Positions 45,528 to 55,065 of a stretch of 64,000 bases of DNA are shown here, in pieces. The DNA is from Myxococcales bacterium (GTDB taxonomy: Bacteria; Myxococcota_A; Polyangia; Polyangiales; Polyangiaceae). The stretch spans positions 558,001-622,000 of the forward strand of contig JADKKK010000002.1 in assembly GCA_016720545.1 (NCBI GenBank), read 5' to 3'. Each line of letters starts with the position of its first letter. Positions within the stretch are counted from its first letter, which is position 1. The notes under the pieces are model-generated. The model saw only the letters and a list, made by a program, of their open reading frames with translations, did not search any database and had not been told where the DNA came from. The position numbers and the translations under genes were made by a program.

Positions 45528-45851
45528 TCAGGCCGGCGCGTCGGGCTCCTCGGGCTTGGTCGCTCGCGCCCGGAGCCGCGCGAGCTCTTCTTTAGCACGA
45601 ACCAGGTTGTAGTCGCGCTCCATGGTGTGCACGCGCGTGAGGTAGAGCCCCGTGCCCGCCATCACGATCCCCAGCGAAAACACGAGGAAACCGTAGATGG
45701 GCTTGTGCGCCACGGCGATCGCCACGCCGACCGCCAGGCCGACCAGGGGAAACCACCGGAGCCGCCGCTCTTCGACCTTGAGCGTCGCTTTGAGCGCCTC
45801 GAGACGGGCGACCTCCTCCTCGTACTTCTTCAGCAGCGAGTCATCCTTCAC
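45528..45851 (-). CDS. Small membrane protein with N-terminal coiled coil
   Basis: 107 residues from GTG 45851. The N-terminal 30 residues are a charged coiled coil (KKYEEEVARLEALKATLKVEE), followed by two hydrophobic segments (WFPLVGLAVGVAIAVAH and IYGFLVFSLGIVMAGTGLYL) and a second charged helix (MERDYNLVRAKEELARLRARA). Inner-membrane hairpin with both ends cytosolic is the simplest topology. No family recognised. The start could also be GTG 45857; GGAAG and AGGAGG lie upstream. Confidence 0.6.
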   Translation of the reverse strand: MKDDSLLKKYEEEVARLEALKATLKVEERRLRWFPLVGLAVGVAIAVAHKPIYGFLVFSLGIVMAGTGLYLTRVHTMERDYNLVRAKEELARLRARATKPEEPDAPA

Positions 45852-45978
45852 GCGCACCTTCCTAGCACCTCCTGCGGTAGGTTCCCTCTCCGATACGCCG
45901 CCGCGCCGAGAGGGCACCGTGCCGGCCTGGTCTCGCCCGGTCTCGCCCGCGCCTGCGAGGCGCGCGGCCTGCGCGCGA

Positions 45979-47391
45979 TCACTCCTCCTCCGTCCGCGCG
46001 GGCGAGTACAGCGACACGCCGCGCACATTCTCGAGCACCGTGAGCGGGTGGCGAAGCGACGGGAACGCCCGCTGCTCGCAGCCGGTGCGCTCGCACAGCC
46101 GGCAGGTCACCCCAACCGGGACGCAGGTGTCCGGGTTGGCGAGATCGATTCCGTCGGAATAAACGAGCTCTTTCGCGTAGTTAAGCCTGCATCCGAGGCC
46201 GATCGCCTGCACCGGCTTTTGCGCGTGGTACCCGCCCGAGTCCTTCTGGATCGTGCGCGCCAGACAGAAGTAGGCCTCGCCGTCGGGCATGCGCGACATT
46301 TGAATGCGGATCATGCCCGGCGTGAGGAACGCGCTGAAGATGTTCCAGCGCGGGCACGCCCCCGAGAAGCGCGCGAAGCGGATGCCCGAGGCGCTGAAGC
46401 GCTTCGAGATGTTCCCCGCGACGTCGATGCGGATCATGTGGAACGGCACGCCCTCCGAGCCGGGCCGCCGGAGGGTCGTCAGGCGGTGGCACACCTGCTC
46501 GAAGCCCACCTTGAAGCGGCGCCCGATGACGTCGAGGTCGTAGCGCTCCTCGCGGCACGCGGAGATGAACGGCTCGTACGGCATCAGCACGGCGCCGGCG
46601 AAGTAGTTCGCGAGCGACACCCGCGCGAGCGCCCGTGACTCGGCGGTGGTGAGCCGCGGATCGTTCGAGAGTCGATCGAGCGCCGCGCGCTGCGTGAGCA
46701 GGCCGATCTGGTGGGCCACTTGGAAGGTGCGCGTGCGCGTGGGCAGGAGCTCGGAGAGCACGAGCCGCTTCTGGGCGGCGTCGAAGCGTCGCAAGATGCC
46801 CCGCTCCGAGCCCGAACGCGCGATCTCCACGGCGACGCCGTGCTCGCGCTCCAGGTAACGGAGCAGGCCCGGATAGAGCTCCTCGGTGCGGAGGCCCGCG
46901 TCGCGCCAGAGCTGCTCCGCGCTCGCCTCGAGCTCGGGCACGAAGTTCCACATGCGCTGGACGAAGTCGGAGACCTCCTCGGTCGGCAGGTGCGAGCGGT
47001 CCACGAGCCCGAGGTCCTCGCCGCCGACGAGCCGGCTCGAGAGGTCGTCGGTCGTGGCACGCGAGGCCTGGTAGGCCCGGTAGAGCGAGAGTACGGCGCG
47101 CGACGCCGCGGGGCTCGCCGCCGCCATCTCGCGCACGTCGACGGACGTGAGATCCTCGTCTTCGAAGAGCGGATCGGCGAACGCCTCGGTGAGGTCGGCC
47201 ACCAAGCGCGCGTCCTCGTCGGTCGCGAACGCGTGGAGGTCGAGCTCGAAGAGCTGCGCCAGCTTGATGAGCAGCGGCGCGGGCAGCGGCCTGCGGTTGT
47301 TCTCGATGAGGTTCAGGTAGCTCGCCGACACGCCAAGCCGCTCGGCGAGCGCCGCCTGGCTGAGCCCCTTCTGACGGCGCATCGACCGCAC
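45979..47391 (-). CDS. XRE-family regulator with ImmA/IrrE and DUF2083-type domains (RamB/ScfR-like)
   Basis: 470 residues. N-terminal Cro/C1-type helix-turn-helix (LSQAALAERLGVSASYLNLIENNRRPLP), a middle ImmA/IrrE-like region (RTFQVAHQIGLLTQRAA, FAGAVLMPYEPFISA) and the C-terminal domain of short-chain acyl-CoA regulators (RWNIFSAFLTPGMIRIQMSRMPDGEAYF, GLGCRLNYAKELVYSDG) ending in a conserved Cys cluster (CVPVGVTCRLCERTGCEQRAFP). This is the architecture of actinobacterial RamB, which controls aceA/aceB, and of related propionate/acetate regulators. Here it is divergent from aceB-aceA, which supports the same role. Start GTG 47391 is the only start codon after the preceding in-frame stop, apart from ATG 47382. 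Confidence 0.88.
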   Translation of the reverse strand: MRSMRRQKGLSQAALAERLGVSASYLNLIENNRRPLPAPLLIKLAQLFELDLHAFATDEDARLVADLTEAFADPLFEDEDLTSVDVREMAAASPAASRAVLSLYRAYQASRATTDDLSSRLVGGEDLGLVDRSHLPTEEVSDFVQRMWNFVPELEASAEQLWRDAGLRTEELYPGLLRYLEREHGVAVEIARSGSERGILRRFDAAQKRLVLSELLPTRTRTFQVAHQIGLLTQRAALDRLSNDPRLTTAESRALARVSLANYFAGAVLMPYEPFISACREERYDLDVIGRRFKVGFEQVCHRLTTLRRPGSEGVPFHMIRIDVAGNISKRFSASGIRFARFSGACPRWNIFSAFLTPGMIRIQMSRMPDGEAYFCLARTIQKDSGGYHAQKPVQAIGLGCRLNYAKELVYSDGIDLANPDTCVPVGVTCRLCERTGCEQRAFPSLRHPLTVLENVRGVSLYSPARTEEE

Positions 47392-47595
47392 CTTCGCGCC
47401 GAGGCGCCGCGCGCTCTCCGGCGCGCCTTCGCCTTCACTCCCAGAGGCGGCCGGCGCCGCCCGAGCCCTTGACTTGTCGCGTCACTTTCGCCGCCATGCC
47501 CTCGTCTCCCTCACCAGTTCGGCCGAACAGCCGCGCCGCGTCGTGACAACAATTACATCATTACAAGTCGACATTCACAAAACATTACCCACTTT

Positions 47596-47612
47596 TCCCG
47601 AAATTATCGGGA
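47596..47612. promoter_or_regulatory. Candidate operator in the aceB upstream region
   Basis: Inverted repeat TCCCGA-AATTA-TCGGGA (TCCCGAAATTATCGGGA), ending five bases before the predicted -35 box. The 311-base gap between the regulator and aceB is conspicuously AT-rich from about 47543 to 47645 and also holds three ATTAC words (47552, 47560 and 47584). Likely target of the adjacent regulator; not tested. Confidence 0.45.
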
Positions 47613-47617
47613 CTTCA

Positions 47618-47646
47618 TTGACAAGTGACACGACTGGGCACATTGT
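47618..47646 (+). promoter_or_regulatory. Sigma-70-like promoter for aceB
   Basis: Perfect -35 TTGACA (47618-47623), 17-base spacer, weak -10 CATTGT (47641-47646), 57 bases before the aceB ATG. A strong -35 with a poor -10 suits an activator- or repressor-controlled promoter. Prediction only. Confidence 0.45.
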
Positions 47647-47702
47647 CAACGGCGTTCGAGGCGACCGTGACGCGGGCGCCCACAGACCTGCCAGGAGACC
47701 AT

Positions 47703-49332
<1,630 letters not shown>

Positions 49333-49414
49333 CCGCCACGGATCCCTCTGTCACCGCGTCGCCCAAAGCTCGCGACGCACTGCTTGTAACGAACTGTCAC
49401 TCAAGGAGATTTTC

Positions 49415-50671
<1,257 letters not shown>

Positions 50672-50702
50672 AGCCCGCGGGGGTCAACGCTCGCACGCGC
50701 TC

Positions 50703-50741
50703 GAGTCGGCGGGACGTGACCTAGGTCATGACCGCCGACTC
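50703..50741. terminator. Large perfect stem-loop with nested palindrome after aceA
   Basis: Arms GAGTCGGCGG (50703-50712) and CCGCCGACTC (50732-50741) are perfectly complementary and enclose a separate 12-bp palindrome TGACCTAGGTCA (50717-50728). It sits 31 bases after the aceA stop. No T run follows. It may end the aceBA transcript, or the inner palindrome may bind a dimeric regulator. The rest of the 214-base gap to the next gene shows nothing clear. Confidence 0.5.
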
Positions 50742-50885
50742 AAGCGCTGCGAACGACGCCCCTCCCGAGGCCGCGCGCCCAGCTCGATGCGCGGGCTCGG
50801 GGCGGTTTGGAGGCGTTCTGGCCGCGCTCGCACTGGTTTTTTGCTCGCGTCGTAGCCCCGATTCACGTAGCTTTTCTGCCGAACC

Positions 50886-51521
50886 ATGTCCGACCGGAAG
50901 CGCGATCAGAGCGACACCTTGAAAATGGGCGCAGAGGTCCCGCGCGCCAAGGTGAAGCCTGCGCTCCCGAGCCTCGAGCTGGACGACGAGGTCACGGTCG
51001 CCGGGGCCGACGCGGCGCGTACGTTCGCGATCCCGCCCAACACGACGGCGCCCCCTGCCGCCCCGTCGGGAGGGACGCTCGGCCCGCAGTCGCTCCCACC
51101 AGAGAGCATCCGCAGCGACGACATCGAGTTCCACGTCATCCGTGATCACCACGTCACGAACGGCCCGCGCCGTACCTGGCGGGCCATCGAGGTGTGGACG
51201 CGCCACAACGTGTACGGCATCGACTCGCAGATGACCTGCTTCGAGATCATCGACCGCGCCACCGGCAAGCCGGACGACGCGCACGCGATGCTCGGCGCAC
51301 GGCTCGGCGGCGGTCGCGTCCGTGAGAGCGACTTCGTTCGCTACTCGTACCCGCTCCCCATCCCGGGCATGGCGGCCATGTTCACCCAGGGGCGAAAGCA
51401 CGGGTACACCTCCACGGTCGACCGGGTCGTGGTGCGAGTTCGCGTGCTGCAGGCGCGACCCGACGACGCGCTCCCCACCTGGGACGAGATCGCCAGCCGG
51501 TGGGAGCCCACGAAGCGGTGA
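50886..51521 (+). CDS. Conserved-looking hypothetical protein
   Basis: 211 residues, no signal peptide or membrane segment. Residues 1-75 are low-complexity (Ala/Pro/Thr-rich); residues about 80-211 look like a compact beta-rich domain (DDIEFHVIRDHHVTNGPRR, WRAIEVWTRHNVYGIDSQM, CFEIIDRATGK, YSYPLPIPGMAAMFTQGRK, VVVRVRVLQARP). I do not recognise the family. Its stop overlaps the following lipoprotein gene by GTGA, so the two are likely coexpressed. Confidence 0.65.
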   Translation: MSDRKRDQSDTLKMGAEVPRAKVKPALPSLELDDEVTVAGADAARTFAIPPNTTAPPAAPSGGTLGPQSLPPESIRSDDIEFHVIRDHHVTNGPRRTWRAIEVWTRHNVYGIDSQMTCFEIIDRATGKPDDAHAMLGARLGGGRVRESDFVRYSYPLPIPGMAAMFTQGRKHGYTSTVDRVVVRVRVLQARPDDALPTWDEIASRWEPTKR

Positions 51522-52144
51522 CGCCCGCGCGGGCCCGCGCGGGTGGGCCGCAGCCTCGGGTCGCCCGCCCGGCCGCATGGAGCATCACCGTGGCCGCCTG
51601 CGCGCTCCTAGGGGCGTGCACGCGCGTCGACGAGCCCAGCCACCCGAACGACGCATTCGCATCCGCACCGCCACCGAAGGCTCCGAGCGCGTCGGCGCCC
51701 GCGTCGAGCCCTGCGCCCGCCCCCAAGCCGCCGCCCGCGCCGCCTCTCCCCTCCACCAAGACGGGCAAGGTCTCATGGAGCCAGGCGCCCTCGGGCGACG
51801 TCGCGCCGCTCGTGCGGGCCTTTGGTGAGGCCGCGCGCGGCGCCGGCAGGACCCCACTCGTGTACGTGGGGGCCCCGTGGTGCGAGCCTTGCCAGCGGTT
51901 CCACAAAGCCGCAGAGGCGGGCGAGCTCGATCGCCGCTTCGGCGATCTCGCGATCCTCGAGTTCAACCTCGATGTCGACGCGGATCGCCTCCGCGCCGCG
52001 GGCTACACCGCCGACCTCATCCCGCTCCTCGCGGTCCCCGCGGCCGACGGCCGGAGCACCGACAAGAAGATGTTCGGCTCGGTGAAAGGGGCCGGCGCGG
52101 TCGCGAACATGACACCGCGCCTCGCGGCGCTTCTCGAGCGATAG
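51518..52144 (+). CDS. Thioredoxin-fold lipoprotein
   Basis: 208 residues from GTG 51518. Signal sequence with lipobox LGAC (SITVAACALLGACTRV), then a Pro/Ala/Ser linker. The thioredoxin-like domain (about 95-208) carries the redox motif APWCEPCQRF, with FNLDVDADRLRAAGYTADLIPLLAVP matching the following strand and cis-Pro region. Probably a periplasmic thiol oxidoreductase, relevant to the Cys-rich exported proteins nearby; direction of electron flow is unknown. The GTGA overlap with the upstream stop favours this start over GTG 51500. Confidence 0.78.
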   Translation: MTPARARAGGPQPRVARPAAWSITVAACALLGACTRVDEPSHPNDAFASAPPPKAPSASAPASSPAPAPKPPPAPPLPSTKTGKVSWSQAPSGDVAPLVRAFGEAARGAGRTPLVYVGAPWCEPCQRFHKAAEAGELDRRFGDLAILEFNLDVDADRLRAAGYTADLIPLLAVPAADGRSTDKKMFGSVKGAGAVANMTPRLAALLER

Positions 52145-52329
52145 AGGCCCCGCGGCGCCCGAGATCGCGCCGCGCGAGCTGCGCGACACGCCCGAGTGTC
52201 GTTCCTGTGAACTTCGTGCTTGTCACCTGGGCTCACTGCCCGTATTGGGACCGCCGCCGTGCGAACCATCGACGGCGCCCCGCGCAGCCCGCGCGAGCCC
52301 CTTTTGTCTCAACCTTTCAGGAGCTTACT

Positions 52330-52752
52330 ATGGCCCATGGTCGTCACATCAAGGTCCTCGGTCGCGGCTCCGCTGCGCTGATGGGGAATGCCGCCAACGT
52401 CGAGGCCATGCTGCGCTCGCTCATCGACATCCTCGGCATGCGCATCCTCGACAAGCCGCACATGTACGAGGTGGAGACCGAGATCGCGAAGCTCGGCGTG
52501 GAGCCCTTCGAGGACGAGGGGGGCGTCACGGGCGTCTGCGTGCTCTCCACGTCCCACTGCTCGATCCACACGTGGCCGCTGCGGCCGTTCTTCGTCATGG
52601 ACGTCTACTCCTGCCGCGACTTCGACGGCGTAGAGGTCGAGCGGCACCTCCGCGCGGCGCTCGGCGCCTACGATCTCCAGGTCACCGACGTGTCGGCAGC
52701 GCTCGAGTACAAGTTCGAGAGCACGCCGCCGCGTCCCGAGCTCCACGCGTAG
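52330..52752 (+). CDS. speD: S-adenosylmethionine decarboxylase-family (SpeD-like) proenzyme
   Basis: 140 residues. AdoMet decarboxylase makes the aminopropyl donor for spermidine after self-cleavage creates a pyruvoyl group. The cleavage region reads CVLSTSHCSIHTWP: the Ser that becomes pyruvate and the following His are kept, as is the later His (IHTWP) and the catalytic Cys in DVYSCRDF, but the residue before the cleaved Ser is Thr, where standard enzymes have Glu (SESH). The N-terminus GRHIKVLGRG is family-like. speE is not in the window. It may be an ordinary SpeD variant or one of the SpeD homologues with another substrate. ATG 52330 has AGGAG six bases upstream. Confidence 0.78.
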   Translation: MAHGRHIKVLGRGSAALMGNAANVEAMLRSLIDILGMRILDKPHMYEVETEIAKLGVEPFEDEGGVTGVCVLSTSHCSIHTWPLRPFFVMDVYSCRDFDGVEVERHLRAALGAYDLQVTDVSAALEYKFESTPPRPELHA

Positions 52753-52756
52753 AGCT

Positions 52757-53104
52757 TCAAGGCTCCTTGGCCTCTGCGGCGAGGAACTTCGCGGCCGCCT
52801 CGGGATCGGCGAACCGGACGGCGAGGCGGTAGCGCCAGGGCTCGGCCGAGCCCCGCGACGACGTCTCCACCCGGAGCACGGTCGCCCGCAGCTCCGCCGG
52901 TGGGGCCCCGGGAGCGTGGAGGCGCAGCGTGAGCTCCGCGCCCACCTCGAAGTGACTCGGCGTCGCGATCTTCATTCCGCCCGTGCTGGCGTCGCGCGAG
53001 ACGCCGAAGCGGTCGCGCTTCCCGTCGCCCACGATTTCTACGGCGACGTAGGTGGCAAAGCGCTCCTCGACGCGACGTTCGGCGTGCTCGTTCGGGTCGC
53101 TCAT
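52757..53104 (-). CDS. PilZ-domain protein
   Basis: 115 residues, a single PilZ domain. The c-di-GMP-binding motifs are both intact: RVEER (RxxxR) near the N-terminus and DASTGG (DxSxxG) about 25 residues on. Likely a stand-alone c-di-GMP receptor controlling motility, surface polysaccharide or development. Start ATG 53104 overlaps the stop of the upstream gene by ATGA. It converges on speD with a four-base gap. Confidence 0.85.
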   Translation of the reverse strand: MSDPNEHAERRVEERFATYVAVEIVGDGKRDRFGVSRDASTGGMKIATPSHFEVGAELTLRLHAPGAPPAELRATVLRVETSSRGSAEPWRYRLAVRFADPEAAAKFLAAEAKEP

Positions 53105-53730
53105 GACGCCCTCTCGAGGCCGAAGGCGCAGAGCCCGCGGGCGCGGAGCGCCGTACGAAGCGACGGCGCGAGCGCAGGCTGGCCGAGGAGCGACGCGAGC
53201 AGCTCGGCCGCCCAGTCGTCGAGCATCTTGCCGCTCCACCCGCTCGGGTCCTCGGCGACCACCGACAGCTCGCCGCGCACGATGGCGCGCCACGCCGCGA
53301 GCTCCTTCGCGAGGCGTGGTCGGAGCACACCGTCCTCCCCCACGAGCGCGGCGTCAATGAGCCGGGCCCGCACCCCCTCCCCGGCCACGCCGCCCGCGAG
53401 CAGGGCGCGGACGTCGCCCTCGTGGGCTCCTGCCACCTCCGCCATCGCCTCGACGAGGCCGTGCAGGTACGGATCGTGGGGCGGGCTCGGCGGGCGCGGG
53501 CGCGCTCGTCGCTCGGCGCGCAGGCAGGGCGGGCGCGCGGCGGGCTCGGCGACCGCCGGAGCGGGCGCAGGCGCGGGAGCGACGATCTCAGGCGCGGCGT
53601 CGCGCGGCGCGTGGACGGGCTCGAGGCGGAGCGCGGGCTCGGCGTGGGTCGTCGCGGCCACACGGTCGTTGTCGCAGGGGAACTCTGGGCAGGGGCGCAC
53701 GATCTTCTCCATCTCTTTTCCGCGGCTCAT
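53101..53730 (-). CDS. Hypothetical protein coupled to the PilZ gene
   Basis: 209 residues from ATG 53730. The N-terminus MSRGKEMEKIVRPCPEFPC contains two nearby Cys; a Pro/Ala-rich middle follows, and a helical C-terminal domain (about 85-209: YLHGLVEAMAEVAGAHEGDVRALL, LRPRLAKELAAWRAIVRGEL, MLDDWAAELLASLLG). No family recognised. Its stop overlaps the PilZ start by ATGA, so it may act with that c-di-GMP receptor. A longer frame upstream to 53925 has a non-coding look. Confidence 0.6.
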   Translation of the reverse strand: MSRGKEMEKIVRPCPEFPCDNDRVAATTHAEPALRLEPVHAPRDAAPEIVAPAPAPAPAVAEPAARPPCLRAERRARPRPPSPPHDPYLHGLVEAMAEVAGAHEGDVRALLAGGVAGEGVRARLIDAALVGEDGVLRPRLAKELAAWRAIVRGELSVVAEDPSGWSGKMLDDWAAELLASLLGQPALAPSLRTALRARGLCAFGLERAS

Positions 53731-53929
53731 TTCCGCCTCGCGCGTCGCGTGCCCGTGAGCCGCGACCCGAGCGCCGCCGGGGCGCCCCCCCGACAGAGCC
53801 ACAGGCGCGACCCGTGGGGCAAGAAATCGGGCACTCCCCGCGCAGGATCGACGCCCGCGCTCGGGATTTGACTTTCCGTCGCGCGGCCCTCGCGTTACTC
53901 GAAGAGGCCAGAACCACAGGAGCATCCAG

Positions 53930-54961
53930 GTGAAGAACGCTTACGTCTCCGGCACCGGCATGTACGTACCCCCGCGGGTCGTCACGAACGACGATCTTCG
54001 CACCCAGTACGGCATCGACACGACCCACGAGTGGATCCTCCAGCGCACGGGCATCGAGGAGCGCCGGTACGCCGACGAGGGGATCGGCTCCTCCGACCTC
54101 GCGGTGCCCGCCGCCGAGATGGCGATCAAAAACGCCGGGCTCGAGAAGGAGGACATCGACATGATCCTCTTCGCGACGCTCTCGCCGGAGCACCAGTTCC
54201 CGGGCTCGGGCGTGTACCTCCAGAAGAAGATGGGCTTCTGCGAGGGCCCGAAGGCGAAGTTCGTCCCCGCGATGGACATCCGTAACCAGTGCTCGGGCTT
54301 CCTCTACGGCCTCGCGACCGCCAGCGGCATGGTGCGTTCGGGCGCGGCCAAGCACGTGCTCGTGGTCGGCTCCGAGACCCACTCGGCGGCCCTCGATTTC
54401 AGCACTCGCGGGCGAGCGGTGACGTCTCTCTTCGGCGACGCCGCGGGGGCCGCGGTGGTGAGCGCGACCGACGAAGACCGCGGTATCCGCCACTACAAGC
54501 TCGGCGCCGACGGCCGCTACGCCGACACGCTCGCGCTCCGCGTCTTCGACATCCGCAAGCGCCCCTTCATCCCCGTCAACGAAGAGGGCAACGGCGTCGT
54601 CGACCCGTTCATGCTCTGGCCCCAAATGGAGGGCAAGGTCGTCTTCAAGAACGCCGTCGAGCGCATGATCGGCGGCCTCATGGAGGTCTGCACCGAGTCG
54701 GGCATCGTCGGCAGTGACATCGACTTTTTCCTCTTTCACCAGGCGAACCTGCGCATCAATCAGTACGTGCAGCAGACCCTCGGCATCCCCGACGAGAAGG
54801 TCATCCACAACATCCAGCGCTTCGGGAACACCACCGCCGCGACGATCCCGCTGCTCATGCACGAGGCCCTCGAGGCCGGCCGCCTCAAGCGCGGCATGAA
54901 GGTCGCCGCGGTGGCGTTCGGCTCCGGGTTCACCTGGGGCGCGATGATCATCGACTGGTGA
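53930..54961 (+). CDS. 3-oxoacyl-ACP synthase III (FabH-like)
   Basis: 343 residues, thiolase fold. The Cys-His-Asn triad of KAS III is visible: Cys in IRNQCSGFLYG (about 121), His in FLFHQANLRIN (about 269) and Asn in RFGNTTAATIPLLM (about 300); GDAAGAAVV and the terminal FGSGFTWGAMIIDW are family motifs. FabH condenses acyl-CoA with malonyl-ACP to start fatty-acid synthesis; no other fab gene is adjacent, so a role in a secondary lipid pathway is possible. Start GTG 53930 has AGGAG about seven bases upstream. The 199 bases before it, up to the divergent gene, hold no clear signal. Confidence 0.9.
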   Translation: MKNAYVSGTGMYVPPRVVTNDDLRTQYGIDTTHEWILQRTGIEERRYADEGIGSSDLAVPAAEMAIKNAGLEKEDIDMILFATLSPEHQFPGSGVYLQKKMGFCEGPKAKFVPAMDIRNQCSGFLYGLATASGMVRSGAAKHVLVVGSETHSAALDFSTRGRAVTSLFGDAAGAAVVSATDEDRGIRHYKLGADGRYADTLALRVFDIRKRPFIPVNEEGNGVVDPFMLWPQMEGKVVFKNAVERMIGGLMEVCTESGIVGSDIDFFLFHQANLRINQYVQQTLGIPDEKVIHNIQRFGNTTAATIPLLMHEALEAGRLKRGMKVAAVAFGSGFTWGAMIIDW

Positions 54962-55002
54962 CCCGCGCTGCGCGAGGCCACGGGGGCGAGCGTGTCCCCG
55001 CG

Positions 55003-55019
55003 GCCAGCGCAACGCTGGC
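55003..55019. terminator. Hairpin between convergent fabH-like and MMPL genes
   Basis: Perfect 7-bp inverted repeat GCCAGCG-CAA-CGCTGGC with a 3-nt loop in the 104-base convergent gap. No T run; could serve termination in both directions. Confidence 0.4.
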
Positions 55020-55065
55020 AACACGAGCGCGCAGCCGCGGCAGCGGGGCGCGCCTCGTTGACGAC

